Position numbers and translations under genes: made by a program
NCBI GenBank assembly: GCA_031379365.1
Contig: JANNFB010000026.1
Coordinates: forward strand, 1-64,000
Direction of reading: 5' to 3'
Source: CADEEN01 sp031379365
GTDB lineage: Bacteria > Pseudomonadota > Gammaproteobacteria > Burkholderiales > Burkholderiaceae_C
DNA length: 64,000 nt
Part shown: one piece after another, positions 37,539 to 47,338 of the stretch
Layout: the number at the start of each line of letters is the position of its first letter
Position numbering within the stretch: position 1 is the stretch's first letter
Notes under the pieces: model-generated
Seen by the model: only the letters and a program-made list of their open reading frames with translations
The model's database searches: none
Told to the model about the DNA's origin: nothing

Positions 37539-37617
37539 TCAATTCCTCGCTGGGAAGACGAAGTTCATAGGGTCAACCCGGGATTCTAGCGGACAGCTCC
37601 GCGCAGGACCTTCCGCA

Positions 37618-37646
37618 TTGACAGGCTTCCCAAGTGGGCAATACTG
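37618..37646 (+). promoter_or_regulatory. Candidate sigma-70 promoter for mscL
   Basis: TTGACA (37618-37623) is a perfect -35 box. ATACTG (37641-37646, 17-base spacer) or AATACT (16) is a fair -10. This is 65-93 bases upstream of the mscL start. Confidence 0.5.
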
Positions 37647-37653
37647 CGTGGCC

Positions 37654-37677
37654 GGACACCAGCAAAGTCCGGTGTCC
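37654..37677 (+). other. Inverted repeat in the mscL 5' untranslated region
   Basis: GGACACC and GGTGTCC form a 7-bp stem around a 10-base loop; CGGAC/GTCCG gives a competing alternative. It lies between the candidate promoter and the ribosome site (GGAGGA). No U-run follows, so it is more likely a regulatory or stabilising hairpin than a terminator. Confidence 0.4.
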
Positions 37678-37710
37678 GCCACCGATCCCACACTTCCGGA
37701 GGAACACAAG

Positions 37711-38139
37711 ATGAGCTTTACCAGTGAATTCAAAGAATTTGCCATGAAGGGCAACGTCGTCGACCTCGCCGTCGGCGTGATCATCGGCGCCGCCTTCGGC
37801 AAGATTGTCGATTCCATCGTCAAGGACCTGATCATGCCCCTGGTCGGCAAGGTCTTTGGGGGCCTGGACTTTTCGAACTACTTCGTTCAGCTCGGCAACC
37901 TGCCAGCGGACTACAAGGGCGCCATGACCTACGAGGCCCTGAGCAAGGCCGGCGTGCCGCTGTTCGCCTACGGCAACTTCATTACCGGGGCGATCAACTT
38001 CATCATTCTGGCCTTCATCATCTTCATGATGGTCAAGCAGATCAACCGCATGAAGGCCGAGGCCCCACCCGCGCCGGCGCCGGCCTTGCCTGAAGACGTG
38101 TTGTTGCTGCGCGAAATCCGCGACTCGCTCAAGAGGTAG
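37711..38139 (+). CDS. mscL: Large-conductance mechanosensitive channel MscL
   Basis: 142 residues. Homopentameric inner-membrane valve opened by membrane tension on hypo-osmotic shock. MSFTSEFKEFAMKGNVVDLAVGVIIGAAFGKIVDSIV contains the amphipathic start and TM1 pore helix. The second span is FITGAINFIILAFIIFMMV. A charged C-terminal helix (PEDVLLLREIRDSLK) ends it. GGAGG sits 8 bases before ATG 37711. Confidence 0.96.
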   Translation: MSFTSEFKEFAMKGNVVDLAVGVIIGAAFGKIVDSIVKDLIMPLVGKVFGGLDFSNYFVQLGNLPADYKGAMTYEALSKAGVPLFAYGNFITGAINFIILAFIIFMMVKQINRMKAEAPPAPAPALPEDVLLLREIRDSLKR

Positions 38140-38147
38140 GCAGCGCC

Positions 38148-38165
38148 GGCCCACGGGTTTGGGCC
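38148..38165 (+). terminator. Weak terminator-like hairpin after mscL
   Basis: GGCCCA and TGGGCC form a 6-bp stem 9 bases past the mscL stop, followed by CATACTTTG with only a short T-run. The terminating strength is doubtful. Confidence 0.3.
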
Positions 38166-38260
38166 CATACTTTGAGATGTGCGGCGGCGCTAGCGCGAGG
38201 CTGGGCGCTCTGCCAGGTTGTCGTTGCACATGCCCGAGCGTCTAGCCTGCAACCCTGCCG

Positions 38261-40669
38261 ATGAATCCACCGCTGCCGCGCCTGCCTGCCGCCCTGACTG
38301 CGGCGGCGCAACGAATCAAGGTGACTGCCCGCGAGGCGGCGCAACGCTGCGTCGACGCCCTGGGCGTGGCGGCGCTGGGCAGTGCCAGCACGGCTGAACG
38401 CGAGGATTTGCTCGCCGCGCAATTCGAACTCAATCGCAAACAATCGGCGTTTGCGATGTCCTTCAACGAACGTCTGGACGACAGCCTGGCCGCCGACATG
38501 CGCCGCCGCGAGGGCACTGCGCGCACCTCGACGATCGGCTCTTCCTGGCAGTCCCTGACCCTGGTGGATGACCGAGAAGTCGAGATCCAGGTCAGCGCGG
38601 AGCGCTTCGCCCTGACCTTGCAGCATGACTGCGAGTGGGAGTTGCGCGACCTCGACGCCCTGATGACGGGATTGCTGCACAACCCGCACGGCAACCGCAA
38701 TGAAGCCGAGGTGCGCAACCCTTTGCGCCCCGAGGTGATCGGCAAGGCCATGGTCGCTGCCTGCGACGCGATCAGCGATCGACCCACCGTGCGCAAGGCC
38801 ATGGCCGACCAGATGGCGCGCAGCCTGGCCAGCGCCATGCCGGCGCTCTACAGCACGATTGCGCAAGAAATGAAAGCCGCTGGCGTCAAGCCGCCCGAGA
38901 TGGCGGTGCGCACGGTGCAAGGGCCTGGGAACGAGCTCGGCCAGTTCACGAACACCGGCTACGACACCCTGGGCAAACCGATCGGCGTGGACGCGCCCGA
39001 CAGCGGGCCGGGCCGGTTGCCCAGCGGCAGCGGCGGCCTGAGCACGCGCTCGGGCAGCGGCACGCTGGCGCCGCAGCAGGCCACGATCGGGCAAGTCGAT
39101 GGCGAGGTCATGAACCTGATCCGCCGCCTGGCCATGCTCGGCAACATTGCGGTCGACACGCAGATGGACGCTGCGCGCAGCTTGAACGGCGGGGGTGGGT
39201 CGGCGGCGGGCGCGCTGGGCGCGATGCCGAACCTGATCGTGGCCAATCGCGAGGAGTTGCGGCGCACGGCGACCGGCTCGCTGGACCACATGGTCATCGA
39301 CGTGGTCGGCAGCCTGTTCGATCAGATTCTGGCCGACCCCAAGGTGGCGCCGCAGATGGCGCGGCACATCGCCCGCCTGCAGCTGCCCGTCTTGCGCGCC
39401 GCGCTCGGTGACGCCACCTTCTTCTCATCCAGGCGCCACCCGGTTCGCCGCCTGGTCAACCGCATGGCCTCCCTGGCCGTGGCGTTTGACGACTACACCG
39501 CCGGCCCAGGCCTGCACTTCCTCAGCCTGGTACGCGACCTGGTCGACGACATCGTCAGCGGCGATTTCGACCAAATGTCGCTCTACGAGCAGACGCTGGA
39601 CAAGATCGAATCCTTTGTCGCTGCGCAAGCCCAGCGCGATGTCGAGGAGAACAGCAACGCCTCGGCCCTGCTCGACCAGAAAGAGACCGACCTGTTGCTG
39701 CAACAGCGCTTCATGCAGCAACTGCATGCCGCCCTGACGCCGGTGCAGATGGAGGACTTCCTGCGCCAGTTCCTGGCCCAGGTCTGGAGCCAGGCGCTGA
39801 TGAAGGCAACCACCTTGCATGGTGCCGACAGCGACGCCGTGCAGCGCCTGCGCGTTGCCGGCCGCGACCTGGTGATGAGCGTGCAGCCCAAGGGCTCACC
39901 GGCCGATCGCAAGGCCTTCCTGGTGCGCCTGCCCCACTTGATGCGGGATCTGAACGAAGGCCTGGCCCTGATCGGCTGGCCGGAAGTCGCCAAGAAGGAC
40001 TTTTTCGACAAGCTGATGCCAGCGCACGCGCAGTCGCTCAAGGGCACGTCCCTGCGCACGCTGGACCACAACTTGCTGGTCAAGCAGCTCGACACGATTT
40101 TGGCCGCGCCGCTGCCCCGACCGGAGGACAACGTGCGCGGCACGAGCGCCATCCCGGTGCTCGAAGACGTGGTTTCCGGCCCCGGCTTCACGCCCGAAGA
40201 AGCGGCCCGTATCGGTCTGGTGGAAGAGAGTGCCATCGACTGGAACGGTGAAGTCGACATCGACCTCAGCGCCGAGCAGGAGGGCGAGGGTGAAGTCAAC
40301 GCCAGCGACATCGACATCGAAGGCCTGCCGGCACCCGAGCCCGTCGAGCCGACCAAGGGTGCGTCGCTGGCCGATCACGTGCAGATCGGCTTCTCGTACC
40401 GCATGCACTTCGAAGACCAGTGGCACAAGGTGCGTCTCTCGCACATCAGCCCGGGCCGCACCTTCTTTGTCTTCACGCGCGGCAGCAAGCACCAGCATGC
40501 CATCTCGATGACCGCGCGCATGCTCTACCGACTGTGCGAAACCGGGCGCCTGCGCGCCTTCGAGAACGCCTACCTGATCGAGCGCGCCACCGCCAGGGCG
40601 CGCAAGCAACTGGCTGCGCTCGGCGGCAGCGGCCACTCGACCTCAGGCGCGCCGCTCACCCGCCATTGA
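38261..40669 (+). CDS. DUF1631 family protein
   Basis: 802 residues, soluble, alpha-helical, with acidic central linkers (about 640-700, rich in D/E/P). The C-terminal part (from about 700: DHVQIGFSYRMHFEDQWHKVRLSHISPGRTFFVF) is beta-rich and PilZ-like in look. I assign DUF1631 from this layout and from its frequency in Burkholderiales; some databases mislabel the family as thymidine phosphorylase. Function is unknown. A c-di-GMP link is only a guess, because the PilZ RxxxR motif is not seen. The 3' end overlaps pdxA (convergent) by 14 bases. Confidence 0.65.
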   Translation: MNPPLPRLPAALTAAAQRIKVTAREAAQRCVDALGVAALGSASTAEREDLLAAQFELNRKQSAFAMSFNERLDDSLAADMRRREGTARTSTIGSSWQSLTLVDDREVEIQVSAERFALTLQHDCEWELRDLDALMTGLLHNPHGNRNEAEVRNPLRPEVIGKAMVAACDAISDRPTVRKAMADQMARSLASAMPALYSTIAQEMKAAGVKPPEMAVRTVQGPGNELGQFTNTGYDTLGKPIGVDAPDSGPGRLPSGSGGLSTRSGSGTLAPQQATIGQVDGEVMNLIRRLAMLGNIAVDTQMDAARSLNGGGGSAAGALGAMPNLIVANREELRRTATGSLDHMVIDVVGSLFDQILADPKVAPQMARHIARLQLPVLRAALGDATFFSSRRHPVRRLVNRMASLAVAFDDYTAGPGLHFLSLVRDLVDDIVSGDFDQMSLYEQTLDKIESFVAAQAQRDVEENSNASALLDQKETDLLLQQRFMQQLHAALTPVQMEDFLRQFLAQVWSQALMKATTLHGADSDAVQRLRVAGRDLVMSVQPKGSPADRKAFLVRLPHLMRDLNEGLALIGWPEVAKKDFFDKLMPAHAQSLKGTSLRTLDHNLLVKQLDTILAAPLPRPEDNVRGTSAIPVLEDVVSGPGFTPEEAARIGLVEESAIDWNGEVDIDLSAEQEGEGEVNASDIDIEGLPAPEPVEPTKGASLADHVQIGFSYRMHFEDQWHKVRLSHISPGRTFFVFTRGSKHQHAISMTARMLYRLCETGRLRAFENAYLIERATARARKQLAALGGSGHSTSGAPLTRH

Positions 40670-41687
40670 GCGGCCCGGCGGCCACCACCGCCCGCCGGGC
40701 CCAGCGAATCGCCGCTTCCAGACTCGCCGGGTCGGCCACGCCGCGCCCGGCGATGTCGAACGCGGTGCCGTGATCGGGGCTGGTGCGCACGAAGGGCAGG
40801 CCCAGCGTGACGTTCACGCCCTGCTCGACGCCGAGGTACTTGACGGGGATCAGTCCGTGGTCGTGGGTCATGGCGACCACCAGGTCGAACTCGCCCCGAC
40901 GCGCCCGCATGAAGACCGTGTCGGGCGCGAACGGGCCCTGGGCTGCAACACCTTCGGCAACGGCTGCCGCGATCGCCGGCGCGATGATGCGTTGCTCTTC
41001 GTCGCCGAACAAGCCGTCTTCGCCGGCATGCGGGTTCAGGCCGGCCACCGCGATGCGCGCAGCAGGCTGGCCCCTTCCAAGCATGTGCGCCTGCGCAATG
41101 CGCAAGGTCTCCAGCACGGCGTCATAGGTCACGGCATCGATCGCCGCACGCAAGGCCAGGTGGATCGTCACCAGCACGACGCACAACTCCTCGTTGGCCA
41201 GCATCATGCGCACCGGCAGCAGCGGGCCGCCCCGCGGCGAGGCGAGTGCCTGCAGCATCTCGGTGTGTCCGGGATGCGCAATCCCGGCCGCGGCGAGTGC
41301 CGCCTTGTGCAGTGGCGCCGTGACCAGGCCCGCCGCCTCGCCGCGCTGCACAGCGCCCACGGCTGCCATGATGCATGCCGCCGCAGCGGCCCCCGCGCGC
41401 GCGTCGACCCGGCCCCACGGCAGTTGCTCGAGCGCTGCCGGTAAACCCGGGGGCTGCCAGATCGGCACGCAGCGCGGCGGACAGGCGTGCCAATCGGCCG
41501 GCGAATCGAGGCACGCCAGTGGCCAGCCGTCGGGGGCCAGGGCCATGGCGCGTCGGATCACGCCACGATCGCCGACGACGACACAACCGTCCGCAGCGCC
41601 GCGCCGAAAAGCCTGCACGATGGTCTCGGGGCCGATCCCGCATGGGTCGCCCATGGTCAGCAACAGAGGTAGCGGCTTGGGGTCCAT
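40656..41687 (-). CDS. pdxA: 4-hydroxythreonine-4-phosphate dehydrogenase PdxA
   Basis: 343 residues from ATG 41687, preceded by GGTGG (ATG 41696 is also open). NAD-dependent oxidation in the DXP-dependent vitamin B6 pathway. Seen: LLLTMGDPCGIGPETIVQAF, metal-site histidines in APLHKAAL and GHTEML, and a late AMTHDHGLIPVKYLG. In most PdxA the first motif reads GDPAGIGPE, so a Cys replaces Ala. It overlaps DUF1631 by 14 bases. Confidence 0.92.
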   Translation of the reverse strand: MDPKPLPLLLTMGDPCGIGPETIVQAFRRGAADGCVVVGDRGVIRRAMALAPDGWPLACLDSPADWHACPPRCVPIWQPPGLPAALEQLPWGRVDARAGAAAAACIMAAVGAVQRGEAAGLVTAPLHKAALAAAGIAHPGHTEMLQALASPRGGPLLPVRMMLANEELCVVLVTIHLALRAAIDAVTYDAVLETLRIAQAHMLGRGQPAARIAVAGLNPHAGEDGLFGDEEQRIIAPAIAAAVAEGVAAQGPFAPDTVFMRARRGEFDLVVAMTHDHGLIPVKYLGVEQGVNVTLGLPFVRTSPDHGTAFDIAGRGVADPASLEAAIRWARRAVVAAGPLNGG

Positions 41688-41730
41688 CGCCACCATTGTC
41701 GGTGCAGCCGGGAACCCCTTTCGATGCCGC

Positions 41731-42492
41731 TCAGGCCGGGTTGGCGATCTCGATGAAGCGATGCTCGAGCGCGAAGCGTTCAGCCACGTGACTGGCCAGC
41801 GCGGGCGCGCCGAAGCACTCCGTGGCGTGGTGGCCGCAGGCCAGGAAGGCCACGCCCGTCTCCCGTGCCAGATGAGCCTGAGGCTCCGAGATCTCGCCCG
41901 TCAAGAAGGCATCCACGCCAGCTGCAATGGCCGCCTCGAAGTAGCCCTGCGCGCCCCCGCTGCACCAGCCGATGCGCGTCAGCGCGCGGCCGTCGCCGGG
42001 CAGCACCAGCGGCGCGCGCCCACCCAGCCCCGCCTGAACCCGGGTCGCCAGGGCAGCCAGTGTTGCGTTGTCCCCCGCCGGACCGGCAAAGCCAAGCGCC
42101 TGCTCGCCGAAGCGGTCATCCGCAGCCAAGCCCAGACGCAGGCCGAGTTGCGCGTTGTTGCCCAGCGTGGGGTGCGCGTCCAGGGGCAGGTGGAAGGCAA
42201 ACAGATTGATGCCGTGCGCCATGAGGCGCTTGACGCGCTCACCCAGCCAGCCCACCAGGCGCCCATCCTGGCCGCGCCAGAACAGACCGTGGTGGACCAG
42301 GATCGCGTCGGCGCCGTCCGCAATCGCCGCGTCGATCAAGGCCAGGCTGGCCGTCACGCCCGAGACGATGCGCCGCACCCCGGTGCGGCCCTCGACCTGC
42401 AAACCGTTCGGCCCATAATCCTTGAAGCGGCTCACCTCCAGCAGCGTGTTGAGGTAACTCTCGATCTCGTCGCGTCGGTGTGATGTGGCCAT
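41731..42492 (-). CDS. Nif3-like dinuclear metal centre protein (YbgI family)
   Basis: 253 residues. Metal-binding histidines are in ILVHHGLFW and in CGHHATECFGA; LFAFHLPLDAHPTLGNNAQLG is also typical. The family is reported as GTP cyclohydrolase 1 type 2, but function is uncertain. Its start overlaps nothing; the protease gene begins divergently 20 bases away, so both promoters are compressed or lie within coding DNA. Confidence 0.88.
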   Translation of the reverse strand: MATSHRRDEIESYLNTLLEVSRFKDYGPNGLQVEGRTGVRRIVSGVTASLALIDAAIADGADAILVHHGLFWRGQDGRLVGWLGERVKRLMAHGINLFAFHLPLDAHPTLGNNAQLGLRLGLAADDRFGEQALGFAGPAGDNATLAALATRVQAGLGGRAPLVLPGDGRALTRIGWCSGGAQGYFEAAIAAGVDAFLTGEISEPQAHLARETGVAFLACGHHATECFGAPALASHVAERFALEHRFIEIANPA

Positions 42493-42512
42493 CGAGTCCT
42501 CAGCTTTTCCCT

Positions 42513-43664
<1,152 letters not shown>

Positions 43665-43668
43665 AGGG

Positions 43669-43720
43669 GTCCACCCCCAAAGCAGCTGCGCCGCTGCGCC
43701 CGCTTGGCAGGCAACGCAGT
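43669..43720. repeat. Possible degenerate intergenic repeat after the protease gene
   Basis: CCACCCCCAAAGCAGCTGCGCCGCTGCGCCCGC resembles in part the AAGCTCGCTGCGCTCGC core found between the ugp genes, with a palindromic CAGCTGCGCCGCTG. The match is loose. Confidence 0.3.
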
Positions 43721-43751
43721 GCGCCGTCGTGATTCGTCCACGCTGCTCTGA

Positions 43752-43768
43752 CTTCACGCGCACTTCAC
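43752..43768 (+). promoter_or_regulatory. CTTCAC direct repeats upstream of the exosortase-linked operon
   Basis: CTTCAC occurs at 43752 and 43763, exactly 11 bases apart (one helical turn), and CTTCCT at 43784. This spacing is typical of sites for OmpR/PhoB-type response regulators. It lies about 95-110 bases before the VIT-vWA gene start. No cognate regulator is in the window. Confidence 0.35.
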
Positions 43769-43862
43769 AAAGCAGCGCCTTTACTTCCTAGTCCCTTCGC
43801 ACAGACGCGCCACTCTTGCGGCACGCCACCCAGCCGGTGGTGCAACGCGCAGGAGAGCGCTC

Positions 43863-45917
43863 ATGAACCTGGACTTCCATCTGCTGCGGCCGCACTCGAA
43901 CGTCGGCCGCGTGATCCTGGCCATAGCCAGCTCGTTGTTCGCGGCGCTGCTGATCGTGGCGTGGTCTCCCGCGCTGGCAGCCGACAGCGAGGCCACGCCG
44001 GCCGAGGGCCCCTACTTCCACATCGCCAGCGACGACCCCGCACTCGATCGCCTGCCCTTGAAGTCCACCCGCGTCGAGGCCCGCGTGGCCGGCACCGTGG
44101 CCGACGTGCGCGTGACGCAGGTCTATCGCAACGAAGGCTCGCGCACCATCGAGGCGCGCTACGTCTTCCCAGGCTCCACCCAGGCGGCCGTGCACGGCAT
44201 GACGGTGCGCATCGGCGAGCGCGTTCTGAACGCCAACATCCGCGAGAAACAGCGCGCCCGGGTCGAGTACGAGGCGGCTAAGAAGGAAGGCCGCACCGCC
44301 GCACTGCTCGACCAGCACCGCCCCAACGTGTTCCAGATGAATGTGGCGCACATCCTGCCAGGCGATGAGATCCAGGTCGAGCTGCGCTACACCGAGTTGC
44401 TGCTTCCCACCGAGGGGCGCTACCGTTTCGTGTACCCGACCGTGGTCGGGCCGCGGTACCAAGGCAGCGCCGGCCGCACGGACGCCGCCAGCACGGCGCT
44501 GGCCTTCCCTGCGACGCCGCACCTAGCGGCCGGCCAGCGCTCGGCCACCGCGTTCGACCTGCAACTGCGCTTTGCTTCGCCGCTGCCGGTGCAGGAGATC
44601 ACATCCCCCACGCACCGCATCGAAGTCGTGGGCGAAGCGACGGCGCAGGCGGAAGTTGCCCTCGGCAACGACGGCGAGTCCGCCAACAACCGCGACTTCA
44701 TCCTCGAGTACCGCCTGGCCGGCGCCGCCACCGCCGGTGGCATCACGCTGTTCAAGGGCGCCGAGGACGGTGAGAACTTCTTCCTGGCCCTGGTCGAGCC
44801 GCCCAGTGCCATTGCGACGACCCAGATCAACCCGCGCGAATACATCTTCGTCGTCGACATCTCGGGCTCGATGCACGGCTTTCCGCTCGACACCGCCAAG
44901 GCCCTGCTGCGCGACCTGATTGGCGGCCTGCGCCCAAGCGACCGCTTCAATGTGATGCTGTTCTCGGGCAGCAACCGTATGCTCAGCGAGAGCCCGGTGG
45001 CGGCCACGCGGCAAAACATCGAGCGCGCGATCGCCACCATCGAACAAATGCGCGCCGGCGGCAGCACCGAGATCGTGCCGGCCCTCGAACGCATCGCAGC
45101 GCTGCCGAAGAACAGCGATGTGTCACGCAGCGTGATCGTCGTCACCGACGGCTACGTCGCGGTGGAAGACCGCGTCTTCCAGCTGGTGCGCAAGAACCTC
45201 GGCCAGGCCAATGTGTTCGCTTTCGGCATCGGCAGCTCGGTCAACCGGCACCTGATCGAAGGCATCGCGCGCGCCGGTCAAGGCGAACCCTTCATCGTCA
45301 CCCACCCTGCCTCCGCGCCAGCCCAGGCCGAGCGCCTGCGCAAGATGATCGACTCACCGGTGTTGACGGGCCTGTCGGCACGCTTCGATGGCCTGGAGGT
45401 CTATGACGTCGAGCCGGCGCAGTTGAACGCCTTGCCCGACGTGCTCGGCGGCCGCCCCGTGGCGCTGATCGGCAAGTGGCGCGGAGAGCCGCGCGGCCAG
45501 CTCGTGCTGCGCGGCCAGAGCGCCAACGGCGATTGGCAGCAGGTGTTGCCCGTCCCGGCCCCGGATGCCGAGGCGCAGGCGTTGCGCCAGCGGTGGGCGC
45601 GCCAACGCATCCAGCAGCTCGGTGACGACGAAGCCCTGCACGGCGGCAGCGTGCAGCGCGAGGCCATCACGCGGCTGGGCCTGCAGTACAGCCTGCTCAC
45701 GCACTACACCAGCTTCATCGCGGTGGACCAGGTGGTGCGCACGGCAGCCACGGCGTCGACGCCAGTCAACCAACCCCTGCCGCTGCCGCAGGGCGTCGGC
45801 AACAGCGCGGTCGGCGCGGCCGTGCCCAGCACACCCGAGCCCGCGGCCTGGATCGCGCTGTTGATCGCCCTGGGGCTGGTGGTGGCTGGCGTGGTGCACC
45901 AGCGCCGCCACCACTGA
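43863..45917 (+). CDS. Secreted VIT-vWA protein with PEP-CTERM-type sorting tail
   Basis: 684 residues. A Sec signal (about 17-40, ending PALAADS) is followed by a VIT domain (about 60-165: STRVEARVAGTVADVRVTQVYRNEG), a linker, and a von Willebrand A domain with MIDAS DISGS at 332-336, a Thr in GGSTEI and Asp in VVTDGY. The last 27 residues form a textbook PEP-CTERM signal: PEP at 658-660, a hydrophobic span, then HQRRHH. It is therefore a probable exosortase substrate, and an exosortase gene follows 19 bases later. GGAG precedes ATG 43863. It resembles VIT-vWA targets of sortases in marine proteobacteria. The ligand is unknown. Confidence 0.85.
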   Translation: MNLDFHLLRPHSNVGRVILAIASSLFAALLIVAWSPALAADSEATPAEGPYFHIASDDPALDRLPLKSTRVEARVAGTVADVRVTQVYRNEGSRTIEARYVFPGSTQAAVHGMTVRIGERVLNANIREKQRARVEYEAAKKEGRTAALLDQHRPNVFQMNVAHILPGDEIQVELRYTELLLPTEGRYRFVYPTVVGPRYQGSAGRTDAASTALAFPATPHLAAGQRSATAFDLQLRFASPLPVQEITSPTHRIEVVGEATAQAEVALGNDGESANNRDFILEYRLAGAATAGGITLFKGAEDGENFFLALVEPPSAIATTQINPREYIFVVDISGSMHGFPLDTAKALLRDLIGGLRPSDRFNVMLFSGSNRMLSESPVAATRQNIERAIATIEQMRAGGSTEIVPALERIAALPKNSDVSRSVIVVTDGYVAVEDRVFQLVRKNLGQANVFAFGIGSSVNRHLIEGIARAGQGEPFIVTHPASAPAQAERLRKMIDSPVLTGLSARFDGLEVYDVEPAQLNALPDVLGGRPVALIGKWRGEPRGQLVLRGQSANGDWQQVLPVPAPDAEAQALRQRWARQRIQQLGDDEALHGGSVQREAITRLGLQYSLLTHYTSFIAVDQVVRTAATASTPVNQPLPLPQGVGNSAVGAAVPSTPEPAAWIALLIALGLVVAGVVHQRRHH

Positions 45918-45936
45918 GCCGGGGCAGCCAAACGCC

Positions 45937-46761
45937 ATGAGCAACGCCCGCTTGTTGATCTGTCGGCCGGTGCGGATCGCCCCGTGGGCCTGGCTGGCCC
46001 TGCACGCCGCGGCCCTGTGGCCGCACGGGCACTGGGCGCTGCGGCGCCTGCTCGACGGCTCCGACGACCCGCTGGCAGGAGCCGCAGTGGCCGCGCTGGT
46101 GCTGTGGCTGGTGCGCGCCGCGTCGCTGCTGCGGGTGCAGCCTCGGCTGACCTGGCTGGCGCTGGCCGCCGCCCTGACGGCGGCAGCGACGGCCGCCTGG
46201 GGCTGGGCCCCGCCGCTCGTTGCGGCCTTGCTCGCCATGCTGGCGCTGGCGGCGCATCTCGCCGCCTGGTTGCCCGTGGGGGTGGCGCGGACGCCGCTGC
46301 TGGGGCTGGCGGTGCTGGCCCTGCCACTGCTGGCGTCGCTGCAGTTCTACCTCGGCTACCCGTTGCGGGTTTTCACCGCCGCCTTCAGCGCCTGGCTGTT
46401 GCAGGCCGCCGGCCTGGCCGCCGAGCGCAGTGGCGCCGCGATGACCGTCAACGGTCAGCTGGTGATCGTCGATGCGCCCTGCTCCGGCATCCAGATGGCC
46501 TGGTTGGCCTACTTCGCCGCCTGCACGACCGCCGCTTTCGTTGGCCTGCAGGGCCAGCGCTTTCTGCACCGGCTGCCGCTGGTCGGCCTGCTGGCGTTAA
46601 CCGGCAACGTGATTCGCAACAGCCTGCTGGTGGCACTCGAGGCGCAGCCCGCCGGGCTGAGTCGCGCGGGGCACGAGGCCATCGGCCTGACCCTGCTGGT
46701 GATCGTGGTCGGCCTGACGGTGCGACTGATGAGCCCGCTGTCCCAGGGAGTAAAACCATGA
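45937..46761 (+). CDS. Second exosortase, divergent, dedicated to the VIT-vWA protein
   Basis: 274 residues, polytopic, with about eight spans. The exosortase triad is present: Cys182 in VDAPCSGIQM, Arg227 in GNVIRN and His246 in RAGHEAIG. It differs strongly from exosortase B at 6051 outside these motifs. It is encoded between a PEP-tailed protein and an EpsI-like protein and overlaps the latter by 4 bases (ATGA). It may be one of the named single-target exosortase classes (XrtN pairs with VIT proteins in Bacteroidetes; other classes exist), but I cannot tell which. It presumably cleaves the PEP tail and transfers the protein to an envelope acceptor. Confidence 0.85.
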   Translation: MSNARLLICRPVRIAPWAWLALHAAALWPHGHWALRRLLDGSDDPLAGAAVAALVLWLVRAASLLRVQPRLTWLALAAALTAAATAAWGWAPPLVAALLAMLALAAHLAAWLPVGVARTPLLGLAVLALPLLASLQFYLGYPLRVFTAAFSAWLLQAAGLAAERSGAAMTVNGQLVIVDAPCSGIQMAWLAYFAACTTAAFVGLQGQRFLHRLPLVGLLALTGNVIRNSLLVALEAQPAGLSRAGHEAIGLTLLVIVVGLTVRLMSPLSQGVKP

Positions 46762-47333
46762 CCACCGTCCTGGCAACCGGCCTGCGTTGCTGGGCCAGGG
46801 CCCATTGGCCGCCCGCCCTGGGCGCGCTGCTGCTGCTGTGCGCGCTGGTGCCGCTGGCCGGTGCTGACACGAGTACCCCGACCCACGTTGCGTTGCCTCG
46901 CGACGCGGCCGAGTGGCCGCGCGAATGGGCGGGCCAGGCGCTGCAACCGCTGTCTCGCTCGGCCGTCGAAGCCCGCTTTGCGAGCCACTTCCCAGGCCGC
47001 ATCGCGCGCTTCCGCATGGCAGACAGCGGCGATGAACTGGTCCTGCGCGAGGTGGATCGGCCCACCCGCATGCTGCACCCGGCTGCTGACTGTTGGCGCG
47101 CCATCGGCTGGCAGGTGGATGCCGCGCGCCTGGTGCGCGACGATGCATCATCCGAAGGCCTGCTTTGGCGCTGCTTCGAAGCCCGCCAGGGTGGACAGCG
47201 CGTGCGGGTCTGCGAGCGCATCGTCGATGCCGATGGCCAGGCGTTCACCGACACCTCGGCCTGGTTCTGGGCCGCGTCGCTGGGTCAGAGCCATGGGCCC
47301 TGGCAGGCCGTGACCACGGTTCAGGGGCTCTGA
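46758..47333 (+). CDS. Small exported protein with EpsI-like motif, exosortase partner
   Basis: 191 residues with an N-terminal hydrophobic signal/anchor (about 18-36, ending LAGADT). HPAADCWRAIGW at 107-118 has the same spacing as the EpsI hallmark HKPEVCYPAQGF (106-117 in EpsI): His, four residues, Cys, aromatic, three residues, Gly, aromatic. Later DTSAWFWAA recalls the VTYWFAV of EpsI. I infer a divergent EpsI homologue serving the neighbouring exosortase. AGGGAG precedes ATG 46758. It is followed by the GT51 gene after 5 bases. Confidence 0.65.
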   Translation: MTTVLATGLRCWARAHWPPALGALLLLCALVPLAGADTSTPTHVALPRDAAEWPREWAGQALQPLSRSAVEARFASHFPGRIARFRMADSGDELVLREVDRPTRMLHPAADCWRAIGWQVDAARLVRDDASSEGLLWRCFEARQGGQRVRVCERIVDADGQAFTDTSAWFWAASLGQSHGPWQAVTTVQGL

Positions 47334-47338
47334 ACATC

